From the NCBI GenBank assembly GCA_965224745.1, contig CBDCZY010000001.1, positions 124,001 through 188,000 on the forward strand: a stretch of DNA of 64,000 nucleotides, given 5' to 3'. Shown here piece by piece: positions 37,176 through 46,059 of the stretch (within the stretch, counting starts at the first letter, position 1; each line of letters begins with the position of its first letter). The DNA comes from CBDCZY01 sp965224745. GTDB lineage: Bacteria; Pseudomonadota; Gammaproteobacteria; Methylococcales; Methylomonadaceae. The notes under the pieces were generated by a model that was not told the DNA's origin, ran no database searches, and saw only the letters and a list, made by a program, of their open reading frames with translations. The translations under genes and the position numbers were made by a program.

Positions 37176-38405
37176 GTGATTAACAAAACAGTTGGTACTA
37201 TGATATTAATAAGACAAATCGTTTTTGGGTCTGGGATTTTATTCTCGGCTGTCAATCAAGCCGCGGAATATAAAATTCATGGCTCGCTAGATCAACAATT
37301 CGGCTACAATGAAAATTTAAGGATGCAAGAAGATCCAGAAGGATCTCTTTGGTACCTTATTACACCCACCTTAAAATTTTCACGGGAAACTGATATTTCA
37401 AGCGTAACTGCCTATGCAAGTTACGGAACACAGTTTTATCCTGATTTGGAAGGGTTAGACCAAGACAGGCAATCATATGGGTTGACTGGTTCATTGACCT
37501 CTGAAAGAAGTCAGTGGGGTTTAGACACCCAGTTTTCTATTCTGCCGACCCAAGACACGGCCGTCCAAGAAGGTGCTGGTATTTTCTTCTCCAATGCAAC
37601 CCGTGAGTTCTTTCAGATTACCCCGTCTTGGGTTTATCAATTGACTGAGGCAGACCTGATTTCTTTGACACCCTCATACTCAAATTCTACCTATTCTGAA
37701 GATACATTTAACGACTATGACGTTTACAATGTAGACTTAGGTTGGCAAAGGCAATGGAATGACCGTTTAATCGTCGGAGTGAATGTAGCGTATAACAAAT
37801 ATAAATCTAATGGCTTCTTTATACCGGACCGTAACAGCAACTCCGGTAACTTTGGACCAACAGAGTCTGAGATTGACAGTTATAGTTTAAATTTCTCAGC
37901 CAATTATATATATTCTGAACAATGGACCTTTAATGGCGCTATTGGTGGGAGATATACTGATAGCAGTAGAAGCTCACCTAGTGATGGTCATATTAGTAAT
38001 ATTGATAGTGGCGATCCGGGGTTTTTGGCCAATGTGAGTGCTTCGTATCAAGGCGAAAGCTTGTCAGGTAATTTTGGTGTGGCAAGGACTTTAATGGCAA
38101 CCGGCGGTACCAATGGATTAGAAGAACAAACACGCTTTAATGTTGATTTAAGTTACGCATTAAGCGAAAGGTTAAATGCCGATTTTCTTGCATACTATCA
38201 ATTGAGTGAATCGGCAGTTATCTCTGGGAGCAGTCAGCGGGATAACTTTATTATTCAGCCGAGTATTAACTGGAAAATGACACCTGATCTGGGCATTAGA
38301 TTAACTTACGCCTATAGGTGGCAGGATGCAGGCATAGCGACGGACTCAAATTCGGCTTTTTTATCTGTTAACTACATTTGGCAAGGTGTCAGCTTTGCAA
38401 GGTAA
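37176..38405 (+). CDS. outer-membrane beta-barrel protein, PEP-CTERM/XrtA-associated type
   Basis: A protein of up to 409 residues with a signal peptide (MILIRQIVFGSGILFSAVNQ, cleaved near AAEYK) and about 15 alternating amphipathic strands rich in Y, W, S and N, ending in an aromatic strand (YIWQGVSFAR). This fits the TIGR03016-like barrels found in exosortase-linked exopolysaccharide clusters. Start is GTG 37176 or, more naturally, ATG 37200, where the signal peptide begins. It may form or line the outer-membrane polysaccharide exit. Confidence 0.8.
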   Translation: MINKTVGTMILIRQIVFGSGILFSAVNQAAEYKIHGSLDQQFGYNENLRMQEDPEGSLWYLITPTLKFSRETDISSVTAYASYGTQFYPDLEGLDQDRQSYGLTGSLTSERSQWGLDTQFSILPTQDTAVQEGAGIFFSNATREFFQITPSWVYQLTEADLISLTPSYSNSTYSEDTFNDYDVYNVDLGWQRQWNDRLIVGVNVAYNKYKSNGFFIPDRNSNSGNFGPTESEIDSYSLNFSANYIYSEQWTFNGAIGGRYTDSSRSSPSDGHISNIDSGDPGFLANVSASYQGESLSGNFGVARTLMATGGTNGLEEQTRFNVDLSYALSERLNADFLAYYQLSESAVISGSSQRDNFIIQPSINWKMTPDLGIRLTYAYRWQDAGIATDSNSAFLSVNYIWQGVSFAR

Positions 38406-38511
38406 GTGGCTGAATAGATTTGCCGGTTACAAGTTTTACGGAAAATAAGCGAAACTTTAGCTTGCTTTCTCTTACCAATGGTTTTTATAGCAATCAGTTT
38501 AAATAATATAA

Positions 38512-40092
38512 ATGGAAGAAGAAGTAAAAAGTATTAAAGATTACCTCTTGATGATAAAACGACGTAAGGCTGTAATTATTTGGCCCGCTGCGTTGTTATC
38601 TTTGCTATCTATTGTCGTTGCGGTAGTTTTGCCCCCGATTTTCCGTTCTGGGGCAACGATTTTAATTGAGCAGCAGCATATCCCGACAGAGCTTGTAAAA
38701 TCCACAGTGACCAGCTATGCCGATGAAAGGATTCATTTGCTTCAACAGCAGATTATGACGGTTAATAAAATTAATAAAATTATTAAAAGATTTAACCTAT
38801 ATCCAGGACAGGCTGCAAAAGTATCCAATATGGAATTAAGTGAGCAATTTAAAGAAAGAGCTAATCTGGAGTTAATTAATGCCGATGTTGTCTCCAATAT
38901 CGGTCGAAGCAGGCAAGCCACAATAGCTTTTAAATTATCATTTGATGATCGAAGCCCATTGATCGCCCAGAAAGTTACCAATGAGCTGGTGACTCTTTTT
39001 CTCAAGGAAAATGTTCGTTCTAGAACCAAGAGAGCAGAAGAAACCACTCAATTTCTTGATGAAGAAGCAAAAAAAATCAAACATGAGATTCGAAAAATAG
39101 AGAATAAAATTGCGGAGTTTAAGGATCAATATAGAGAAAGCCTACCTGAGCTCATGGACATCAATCTGAGTGAAATTGCCAGAATAGAAAATCAGCTGAT
39201 GCAATCTGAGTTACAGGGAAAACTTCTAAAAGAGCGAGGCAGTAGTTTGAGGAGCCAGTTGGCATTGACGAGTCCAACTTCGAGATCTTTTGAAGGTGGT
39301 TCAAGGAAAGTCTTGGACTCAAATAGTTTGGGGGAATTACAAGCCGAATACGAAAGACTCCAGTCTAAATACTCAAAAAATCACCCAGATATTAGGGCAA
39401 TTAAAAGAAAAATAGAGTCTTTGGAAAAACAAGGACCTAAAGCGAGCAAAAAATCAAATGGGGTTTCCAATCCAATGTTTTTGCAATTGAGATCGGAGCT
39501 GGAAATTGTTGATGCAGAACAAAGAGGTTTAATAACCTTGAGAGAACAACTCAGGAAAAAAAGAAAAAAATTGGAATCAAATGTTTCTAAAACAAACCAA
39601 GTAGAACGTGGGTACTCTGATTTGAGGCGAGATCTTGAAAACAATAAAGTAAAGTATCAGGAATTAAAAGCAAAACAAATGGAGGCCAAGCTTGCTCAAA
39701 CTTTAGAGGAAGAACAAAAAGCAGAAAGATTTACTTTGATAGAACCTCCTCTTGTACCTAGTAAACCTGAAAAACCTGATCGTTTGAAATTAGCCTTAAT
39801 GGGGCTGGCGCTTTCTATAGGAGCTGGTTTAGGTCTTGGTCTTTTGGTAGAAACTCTAGATAACAGCGTTAGAGGGCATAAACATTTAGCAACTATAACC
39901 GGGTTTGCGCCGTTAATAGTCATTCCTTATATCGAGAATCAAGAAGACTATAAAAGAAAGCAAAGTGGTAAGTATAAATATGTTTTTATTTCCATTGGGA
40001 TTATTGCAGGAGTTTTATTGATGATCCACTTATTTCATCTTCCTCTGGATGTTTTGTTTTTTAAGATATGGCGGAAATTGCAGGTACTCTAA
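38512..40092 (+). CDS. polysaccharide chain-length determinant (Wzz/GumC-like, XrtA type)
   Basis: A 526-residue protein with a Wzz N-terminal region, one helix near residues 24-44 ending in VVLPPIFRSGATILIEQQ, long periplasmic coiled coils (about 160-400), a C-terminal helix (LALMGLALSIGAGLGLGLLV, preceded by the Pro-rich PPLVPSKPEKPDR) and a third hydrophobic segment near the end. No kinase domain is fused; the kinase is the next gene. It controls chain length and export with that kinase. Confidence 0.87.
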   Translation: MEEEVKSIKDYLLMIKRRKAVIIWPAALLSLLSIVVAVVLPPIFRSGATILIEQQHIPTELVKSTVTSYADERIHLLQQQIMTVNKINKIIKRFNLYPGQAAKVSNMELSEQFKERANLELINADVVSNIGRSRQATIAFKLSFDDRSPLIAQKVTNELVTLFLKENVRSRTKRAEETTQFLDEEAKKIKHEIRKIENKIAEFKDQYRESLPELMDINLSEIARIENQLMQSELQGKLLKERGSSLRSQLALTSPTSRSFEGGSRKVLDSNSLGELQAEYERLQSKYSKNHPDIRAIKRKIESLEKQGPKASKKSNGVSNPMFLQLRSELEIVDAEQRGLITLREQLRKKRKKLESNVSKTNQVERGYSDLRRDLENNKVKYQELKAKQMEAKLAQTLEEEQKAERFTLIEPPLVPSKPEKPDRLKLALMGLALSIGAGLGLGLLVETLDNSVRGHKHLATITGFAPLIVIPYIENQEDYKRKQSGKYKYVFISIGIIAGVLLMIHLFHLPLDVLFFKIWRKLQVL

Positions 40093-40124
40093 GAAGATTA
40101 TTGTACTCTAAGAAGAGATTATTA
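40085..40124 (+). repeat. short tandem repeat at the chain-length gene end
   Basis: GTACTCTAAGAAGATTATT is followed directly by GTACTCTAAGAAGAGATTATT. The stop codon of the chain-length gene lies in the first copy. The rest of the 259-base gap before the kinase gene shows nothing else. Confidence 0.6.
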
Positions 40125-40351
40125 CATTGAACCTACTATAATTTTATTGTCCAAATAATTGATTTTGATTATTGGTTACCAATTATTAAAATGGTTGTTT
40201 GGCTCATAATCTGATATTTTTACAAAAGAACTATTTGTTAGTTTCACCTTGCGATTAATGACGATTCGATTTGTTTATAAGGAAATAAAGAAATAGCTAG
40301 TGAAACTTTATGAAGAAAGGGTATAACCCTTTTTGGTGTTGGAGATAAAAA

Positions 40352-41128
40352 TTGGATCCTATTCAGAAAGTAATTGAGAAAGTTCAGCAAAATAAATGGA
40401 ATGACACCGGGAGACTTGTCGAAAGTAAAATTAACTATACTCAAACAAAAAAGTATGAGGTAGATAATAAAATACTAAGAGAAAGGCGAGTAGTTACTCT
40501 GCAAAAGCATGATCCCATGTGTGATGTTTTTAGAATGCTGCGGACAAAAGTGCTGAAGCAAATGAGGAACAATGGCTGGAATAGTTTTGCTGTTACGGCG
40601 CCAACGCCCGGCGCAGGAAAAAGTCTCATTGCCGTCAATCTGGCTATCGCCATGGCGATGGAAGTTAATCAGACTGTTTTACTAGTAGACATGGATCTTC
40701 GTTATCCTAAAGTCCAGTGGTATTTTGATCTAAGCGTAGATTACGGGTTAAGAGATTATATTGATTCGGATATACCGCTCAGCAAAGTTTTAATTAATCC
40801 GGGGGTACAACGGTTGGTGGTTATTCCTGGAAGAGGTTCTGTGGTCAGTTCTTCAGAAATGCTGTCTAGCCCAAAAATGCGCAGTTTCGTTGATGATGTG
40901 AGACACAGATATCAATCCAGGATTATTATTTTTGATATGCCCCCTTTGCTTGGGTCGGATGATGCGTTAGCTTGTTTAGAATATTTTGATGCTGCGTTAC
41001 TTGTCGTTGAGGAAGGAAGAAATAAAGCGGAAGATATTTTACAAGCTTTACACATGTTATCTGCAACAAGTTTATTAGGGACTGTTTTAAATAAAGCGGA
41101 AAATCCGCCTGAGCATCAAACCTACTAG
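40352..41128 (+). CDS. bacterial tyrosine kinase of the XrtA exopolysaccharide system
   Basis: A 258-residue BY-kinase. Walker A is APTPGAGKS, Walker A' is VLLVDMDLRYP and Walker B is IIIFDMPPLLGSDDALA. A single Tyr sits at the very C-terminus (EHQTY), a shorter tail than the Tyr clusters of E. coli Wzc. It starts at TTG 40352 with GGAG about 8 bases upstream. Such kinases act with the separate Wzz-like protein to control polymerisation cycles. Confidence 0.86.
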   Translation: MDPIQKVIEKVQQNKWNDTGRLVESKINYTQTKKYEVDNKILRERRVVTLQKHDPMCDVFRMLRTKVLKQMRNNGWNSFAVTAPTPGAGKSLIAVNLAIAMAMEVNQTVLLVDMDLRYPKVQWYFDLSVDYGLRDYIDSDIPLSKVLINPGVQRLVVIPGRGSVVSSSEMLSSPKMRSFVDDVRHRYQSRIIIFDMPPLLGSDDALACLEYFDAALLVVEEGRNKAEDILQALHMLSATSLLGTVLNKAENPPEHQTY

Positions 41129-41165
41129 AACTGCTAATCTGAATTAATTACAGTACCTCGTTACT

Positions 41166-42089
41166 ATGTATACTCAATTTTTTGGCCTCAAAAAGAAACC
41201 GTTTACGCTTGTTCCTGACCCTGAGTTTTTATACTTTAGCCAGAAACATAGAAAAGCCCTAACGATGCTGCAATATGGTTTGATGAGTCAGGCTGGTATT
41301 ACCGTTATAACAGGGGAAATTGGTTCAGGCAAAACTACCCTGGTTAGATATATTTTGGGCACGTTAGCCGCTAATAACAGGGTTGGTTTAATTACCAATA
41401 CACATAGTTCATTCGGTGATTTATTAACTTGGATTTTATCGGCGTTTGATATTAAGCATACTTCTCAGGATAAAACGGAAAGATACCAAACCTTTATAGA
41501 ATTTGTTGAAAAACAGCATCAGCAAAACAGAAGAGTCATCCTGGTGGTTGATGAAGCTCAAAACATGGACATTCAAACCTTAGAGGAATTGCGCTTATTA
41601 TCCAATATTAATACCAGTCAGGACATTATGTTGCAATTGGTCATGTTAGGTCAGCCGCAATTGATAAATAAACTGAACAGACCGGAACTGACGCAACTAG
41701 CTCAGAGAATAACAGTAGAATATCACCTTAATTACTTGAACTATGAGGAATCGGTACAGTACATTCAACACAGAATTACCGTTGCAGGTGGAAATCCAGC
41801 ACTGTTTACCAAAGCGGCTTGTGCAGCGGTTTATTACTATACCGGTGGTATACCCCGGTTAATTAACAGCATTTGTGACTTGGCCCTCGTTTTTGCTTTT
41901 GCTGAAGAAAAGAGTGAGATCGATGCTGGTTTAGTCGTGAGTGTCATTAAAGAGAAAAGAACGAGCGTTGTAGTTCCATTAGATAATAAACGAAGAATAG
42001 ATTCTGGTGAAGAAAGTGTATTAGAAAAAATCAGGGAATTCATTTTGCAAAAAACCGGTGTAGATTTAGCTCACCTGGAAGAAACTTAA
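41166..42089 (+). CDS. XrtA-associated ExeA/GspA-like AAA ATPase
   Basis: A 307-residue ATPase with the ExeA-type start MYTQFFGLKKKPFTLVPDPEF, Walker A GEIGSGKT, Walker B VILVVDEAQNM and sensor motifs (LAQRITVEYHL). It matches the TIGR03015-like ATPases that sit in exosortase-linked polysaccharide clusters; exact role unknown. The series ends after it with a terminator, so later cluster genes (exosortase, deacetylase, transferases) are not here. Confidence 0.87.
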   Translation: MYTQFFGLKKKPFTLVPDPEFLYFSQKHRKALTMLQYGLMSQAGITVITGEIGSGKTTLVRYILGTLAANNRVGLITNTHSSFGDLLTWILSAFDIKHTSQDKTERYQTFIEFVEKQHQQNRRVILVVDEAQNMDIQTLEELRLLSNINTSQDIMLQLVMLGQPQLINKLNRPELTQLAQRITVEYHLNYLNYEESVQYIQHRITVAGGNPALFTKAACAAVYYYTGGIPRLINSICDLALVFAFAEEKSEIDAGLVVSVIKEKRTSVVVPLDNKRRIDSGEESVLEKIREFILQKTGVDLAHLEET

Positions 42090-42104
42090 GGGAAATTCTA
42101 TTAA

Positions 42105-42130
42105 TTAAGGCCAACTTAGATTGGCCTTAA
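42105..42130. terminator. bidirectional hairpin between ATPase gene and tRNA-Leu
   Basis: TTAAGGCCAA (42105-42114) pairs perfectly with TTGGCCTTAA (42121-42130) over a 6-base loop. It lies between two convergent transcripts, the ATPase gene and tRNA-Leu. Confidence 0.65.
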
Positions 42131-42170
42131 TCGCCTTCTTTGTTTCAGCAAATATTCATTTGGAATTAAT

Positions 42171-42257
42171 TGGTACCGAGGGTCGGGATCGAACCGACAC
42201 GGTATTGCTACCACTGGATTTTGAATCCAGCGCGTCTACCAGTTCCGCCACCCCGGC
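42171..42257 (-). tRNA. tRNA-Leu (anticodon CAA)
   Basis: The minus strand reads GCCGGGGTGGCGGAACTGG at the 5' end and CCTCGGTACCA at the 3' end. The 7-bp acceptor stem includes G-T pairs, the anticodon stem-loop is CTGGATTCAAAATCCAG with CAA, a long variable arm follows, then the GGTTCGATCCC T-arm. CCA is encoded. It decodes UUG. It sits at the edge of an accessory region. Confidence 0.95.
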
Positions 42258-42639
42258 ACAATCATCCATTATATTATGAGACCCTTCTTTTTTCCAGGTT
42301 AATCTGTGTCCGCAGTTTATGTTTTGATTATTTAGTCTCTGTACATGACAAAAAATCAGCCTACTGGTGGCACCCCGTTCGTTTTCATACTCAGAGGATC
42401 AGGACACAACAACGCAATCAATTGTTTCATCTGTTTTTTTGATTGGCTCATCCCATTAAACCTAAAAAAATCAGTTGAACCTTAATTTTACCTATAAGCC
42501 TTTGAAAATTATTTTTTTATAAATTTAACATTTTCACCCATTTGGTGAGTGGTTCAACTGCGGCGCAGTAAAATAAAGTATTTAAAATTAGTAAGTTGTA
42601 AAAGTCATTAGCTGATTTTAGGTTTTAACTGATTTATTA
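42258..42639. other. intergenic stretch between tRNA-Leu and IS200/IS605 element
   Basis: No supported gene. A perfect 10-bp inverted repeat, CAGTTGAACC at 42472-42481 and GGTTCAACTG at 42551-42560, encloses a 69-base AT-rich loop. It could be a remnant of a mobile element. Confidence 0.4.
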
Positions 42640-43225
42640 GTCTTCCGTAAGGTTAAAACCTTCGCCTTTAGGCGAATAGATTTATCTTTTATCATTGATA
42701 AGTCAAATTTATCAAGAGGTGGAAGATGGAATATCGTTACGGTAGTCACACAGTCTATAACATAGAGTATCATTTTGTATGGGTTACAAAATATCGTTAT
42801 CAGATATTAAGAGGGGATGTTGCGCTACGTGTCAGAGAACTGGTGAGGCAGACCTGTGAAGCCTTTGAAGTGAAGATATTAAAAGGGGTTGTGAGTAAAG
42901 ACCATGTCCATTTGCTGGTATCAGCACCTCCGACGATAGCGCCAAGTGAGCTAATGAGGAGGATTAAGGGGCGGGCGTCCAGTAAGCTATTTGAAGAGAA
43001 CCCGACACTGAAGAAACGTTATTGGGGCCGTCATTTTTGGGCGCGAGGTTATTTTTGTGTCACAGCGGGGCAAGTAACCGAAGAAATGATAAAAGCCTAT
43101 TTGGAGCATCATTTTGAACCGAATCCAGATGATAATTTCAGGACAGAAGATTAAACGGGTCTTTGACCCGTATCCGGACTTTCAGTCCTTAATACGAACC
43201 CACCGGCTTTAGCCGGTGGTTGTTG
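42640..43225 (+). mobile_element. IS200/IS605-family element (tnpA only)
   Basis: Single-strand-type ends: a left hairpin TTCGCC-TTTA-GGCGAA at 42661-42676 and a right hairpin CCACCGGC-TTTA-GCCGGTGG at 43200-43219, with no inverted terminal repeats or target duplication, as expected. Two more hairpins (CGGGT/ACCCG and GGAC/GTCC, about 43156-43188) follow the gene. The outer limits are approximate. Confidence 0.75.
42726..43154 (+). CDS. tnpA: IS200/IS605-family transposase TnpA (HUH, Y1)
   Basis: A 142-residue HUH single-strand transposase with the histidine motif HVHLLVS and the nucleophile Tyr in WARGYFCVTAGQ; start MEYRYGSHTVYNIEYHFVWV is typical. GAGGTGGAAG precedes the ATG. No accessory tnpB is present. 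The length is normal and it looks active. Confidence 0.92.
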   Translation: MEYRYGSHTVYNIEYHFVWVTKYRYQILRGDVALRVRELVRQTCEAFEVKILKGVVSKDHVHLLVSAPPTIAPSELMRRIKGRASSKLFEENPTLKKRYWGRHFWARGYFCVTAGQVTEEMIKAYLEHHFEPNPDDNFRTED

Positions 43226-43523
43226 AGTTAGGTTAAACAGTTCTGAGCAAAGACAATTGCGTATTAGTCTCGACTAGATCGGCCACTTCAATCTACAGGC
43301 TCATTTTGTATTGGGCAAGGTTTCTATTTCACAATAGTATGGATGCGTGTTTTTGTAAAAATTCATTGAGTTTCTCCTGTTCTTGTTTTGTCAGACACCT
43401 TTTAGTTTAACTCGTAAGCTTTAAACTAATGGGGCGGCTCAATGAGTATCAATTGCTTACACGCGGGCGTTACCTGCATGTGAAGTCCTCAGTTCATATC
43501 AATAAACTTGCAAGCCCACAAAT
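43226..43523. other. intergenic, contains first of two 14-bp direct repeats
   Basis: Holds ATTAGTCTCGACTA at 43263-43276, repeated at 44280-44293 on the other side of the toxin-antitoxin genes. Otherwise I see no gene or hairpin. Confidence 0.45.
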
Positions 43524-43544
43524 GTAATACTAAAATGGTATTAC
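43524..43544 (+). promoter_or_regulatory. inverted-repeat operator of the toxin-antitoxin operon
   Basis: GTAATAC (43524-43530) and GTATTAC (43538-43544) form a perfect 7-bp inverted repeat with a 7-base spacer, 20 bases before the antitoxin ATG. This is the usual place for an AbrB-type antitoxin to repress its own operon. Confidence 0.6.
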
Positions 43545-43564
43545 TTTTTTTGAGGTATGAAATT

Positions 43565-43786
43565 ATGCGAGTTACAACAAAAGGCCAAGTCACAATTCCT
43601 AGAGATATTAGAGAAGCTTTGGGAATATCTCCTGAAACAGAAATAGATTTTGTTGAAGATAGTGGCCGGTTTTATATCGTAAAAACTGACGACCCAGATA
43701 TGACGGGTAAATTTAAAAAACTCAGAGGCATAGCGTCAGCAGGAATGTCTACTGATGAAATTATGAGTCTTACAAGAGAATCATAA
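43565..43786 (+). CDS. AbrB/VapB-type antitoxin
   Basis: A 73-residue SpoVT-AbrB protein: MRVTTKGQVTIPRDIREALG with the following beta strands of a swapped-hairpin DNA-binding dimer, then a toxin-binding tail (GKFKKLRGIASAGMSTDEIM). ATG 43565 is chosen because the AbrB domain begins there with GAGG about 10 bases upstream; a longer frame from 43508 would run through the operator. It overlaps the toxin gene by one base. Confidence 0.88.
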   Translation: MRVTTKGQVTIPRDIREALGISPETEIDFVEDSGRFYIVKTDDPDMTGKFKKLRGIASAGMSTDEIMSLTRES

Positions 43787-44199
43787 TGAACGGTATTCTA
43801 GTTGATTCCTGCGTATTACTAGATTTATTTACTGACGACGAAGATTGGGCTGATTGGTCAGAAAATACGCTAGAAAAATATAGCCGAACTAACTCGCTGT
43901 TTATCAACTCAATCGTATATACAGAAGTCTCTATTGGGTTCAATACAGTTGAAAAAGTTGATACTGCAATTGAGGTGTTGGGTATTAAGGTTTTGGAAAT
44001 GCCACGAGAGGCTTTATTTTTAACGGGTATAGCTTTTATAAAATACAGAAAAAACGAAGGTACTAAAACGTTGCCATTACCTGACTTCATTATTGGTGCT
44101 CATGCATCCGTATCCCAATTTGAATTAGTGACAAGAGATATAGCGAAGTACAAAACATATTTTCCGCAGGCGAAGCTAATTCACCCATCTGAAAATTAA
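43786..44199 (+). CDS. vapC: VapC-type PIN-domain toxin
   Basis: A 137-residue PIN-domain ribonuclease: start ILVDSCVLLDLFTDDEDW with the first catalytic Asp (D7), a Glu in IVYTEVSIGF, and LPDFIIGAHA with further Asp, as in VapC. VapC toxins cleave tRNA or rRNA when the antitoxin is lost. It overlaps the antitoxin stop (TAATG). The frame is full length, so the module looks functional. Confidence 0.88.
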   Translation: MNGILVDSCVLLDLFTDDEDWADWSENTLEKYSRTNSLFINSIVYTEVSIGFNTVEKVDTAIEVLGIKVLEMPREALFLTGIAFIKYRKNEGTKTLPLPDFIIGAHASVSQFELVTRDIAKYKTYFPQAKLIHPSEN

Positions 44200-44249
44200 G
44201 CAGCTAAGCCATATGAGTCGCAATCTTGTCAATAGGCAATAAACTTTTC

Positions 44250-44270
44250 TTTTAGCCAAAATGGCTAAAA
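44250..44270. terminator. hairpin after vapC
   Basis: TTTTAGCCA (44250-44258) pairs with TGGCTAAAA (44262-44270) over AAA. It lies about 50 bases after vapC and probably ends that transcript. Confidence 0.5.
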
Positions 44271-44380
44271 ATTAATTGCATTAGTCTCGACTAATACTTT
44301 GAATGGATCCAAATACAACTTACCAGGACGTGATGAAATAAGAGAAGCCTTTGATCCTGGAAGTGGTTGGGCTTTCCAGG

Positions 44381-45160
44381 TTAGTCGAAAATATCAGCGT
44401 CGTCTGCTTCTCCTTGGGTAACATACATTATGAGCCGTTGCGACCCATCGGAATTTGGGAAAGCCCGAGTATAAACAGTTGAATCTTCAAGCGCTTCATC
44501 CAGTAAAGTATTGTCGGCTAACGAAGCTTCAGCAGTTTGTTGGAGTTCTAATTTACACATATTACTTTTACAACCGGCATTAATAATATCTGTTCCATCT
44601 TTTGTCTGACTTAAACTTTCCAGTAACGTCGTTTCGCTTACAGAAGTCTCATCACTGATGGCTGTATCATTCTGCCAATAATTTTCAAGATCAGTCATCA
44701 TTTGATCTATGCGTGCTTTTTCTTCAGCTTGTTCCTGTTCAAAACGTTGTTCTGAAAGTGCTTGGTCATGAATTTGTCTATCCTCGGGGGTTACTTCTGT
44801 TCCCAAATCTTGTATTAGAGCTGTAAGCTCTCTTTCTTGCTGTGATGATGCCTGCTGCAATTGTTTTTGTTGGGTCGTTAATTTTTCCAGTTGTGCATTA
44901 ACTTTCTGCAGCTGTTGAAAAAGTGGAGTGGGTGATCCTGTTTTGGCGTCATTAAAGGTGATATTATCTATTAATTCATTAGAAATCGGGGAGGTTTTTT
45001 TATGTTGTTTTTTTGATCCAGCAATTTGATTTAATGTGACTATCATTTTTTTCAATTGTTGTTGCTGAGTGTTGGCTTCCATACGATTATCAATACTGAT
45101 ATAGCCAGTGGTAAAAATGGTTATTAACAACAACATCCACCCTTTTGGTCGCAATTTCAT
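44381..45160 (-). CDS. membrane-anchored coiled-coil protein of unknown function
   Basis: A 259-residue protein with an N-terminal anchor or uncleaved signal (about 7-22), a Gln-rich coiled coil (LFQQLQKVNAQLEKLTTQQK and onward, about 85-160) and a C-terminal domain with CKSNMCKLEL, a Cys pair likely to form a disulfide, and ending DDADIFD. Probably periplasmic. The ATG has GAGAGGAG upstream. It follows the next minus-strand gene by 79 bases and may be co-transcribed. Confidence 0.65.
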   Translation of the reverse strand: MKLRPKGWMLLLITIFTTGYISIDNRMEANTQQQQLKKMIVTLNQIAGSKKQHKKTSPISNELIDNITFNDAKTGSPTPLFQQLQKVNAQLEKLTTQQKQLQQASSQQERELTALIQDLGTEVTPEDRQIHDQALSEQRFEQEQAEEKARIDQMMTDLENYWQNDTAISDETSVSETTLLESLSQTKDGTDIINAGCKSNMCKLELQQTAEASLADNTLLDEALEDSTVYTRAFPNSDGSQRLIMYVTQGEADDADIFD

Positions 45161-45239
45161 CGTAAAAACTCCTCTCTTTGTTTGTCATTAATATGCAGGT
45201 AATAACAGGTACTACCTGCATATTAATATTATTTTATTC

Positions 45240-45725
45240 CTATAGCTCATGCAGAGCATAAGAAAGAATGTAGGCATTAGCTCCCATCTTACAAGTAAGA
45301 TGGACATGTCCCCATTGATTGGTAGTATTTAAGTTAATGGTTTTTTGTATATAACCAGCACCCGTTATGTTCAATGGAAAGGATGCACCTGCATTAGCTT
45401 CTCTACTACGTACATGCACTTTACATGTCGTTGTTTTATTACCAGAATGATAAAAGCTGACACGAAATCTCGCCGGACGTGCATTACGCTGATCCCTTAC
45501 CATAGGACATTGAGCTATTGTTGATTTGGTGGCACGCATCCAACCCCATGCCCCGTTTACACTGCTATTTCCGTAAGCTAAACCATTATTATTGCTTTCG
45601 CATGACGTGGCTGGCATGGATTTCCAATCATCTGTTTGATCCGCGGCCTGGCTTGAAGTGGCAAACAAGGCAATAGGTGCTGATAAAATAAATGCTAATA
45701 ATGTGCTTTGGGTAATACTTTTCAT
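45240..45725 (-). CDS. secreted Cys-containing protein of unknown function
   Basis: A 161-residue protein with a signal peptide (about 1-28, cut after SSQAA) and a mature beta-rich domain of about 130 residues with four cysteines (TSCESNN, IAQCPMV, TTTCKVHV, HLTCKMG), likely two disulfides. The aromatic and Asn-rich strands suggest an exported binding domain. Ribosome site GAGGAGTAAAATC precedes the ATG. I do not recognise the family. Confidence 0.7.
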   Translation of the reverse strand: MKSITQSTLLAFILSAPIALFATSSQAADQTDDWKSMPATSCESNNNGLAYGNSSVNGAWGWMRATKSTIAQCPMVRDQRNARPARFRVSFYHSGNKTTTCKVHVRSREANAGASFPLNITGAGYIQKTINLNTTNQWGHVHLTCKMGANAYILSYALHEL

Positions 45726-46059
45726 GATTTTACTCCTCAGATATTAAAAAAAAGATTGTCGCAATAAGTGAAGTCAGGTCTGATTGACTAAGAACTGCTC
45801 TGTGATTATCAGAGCCTGATCTCATTGCAGTTTCAGTTTGCCTAATAAACTCTAAGGTCTCTGCGTGATATGTCTCACTTCGGATGGGATATATGTACTT
45901 GAGAAATAGCTAAGTATGGTGCTTTTGTGATCAATTCAACGACACATAGCATCTCTGGTAAGGCTTAAACGGGGTGTGATTAAAAGTGAAGTAAAGTGTA
46001 AACTATGTTCCTTATCACATTGAAATATAGTAGAGCAATAAAAAACCAACCATCACATC
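45726..46059. other. intergenic region, nothing supported
   Basis: 334 bases with no gene, strong hairpin or repeat. It probably holds the promoter of the secreted-protein gene at 45725. Confidence 0.4.

Noticed and set aside
42170..42442. 90-codon plus-strand frame starting in tRNA-Leu
   Set aside because: It begins on the antisense of a tRNA gene; such frames are a known annotation artefact.
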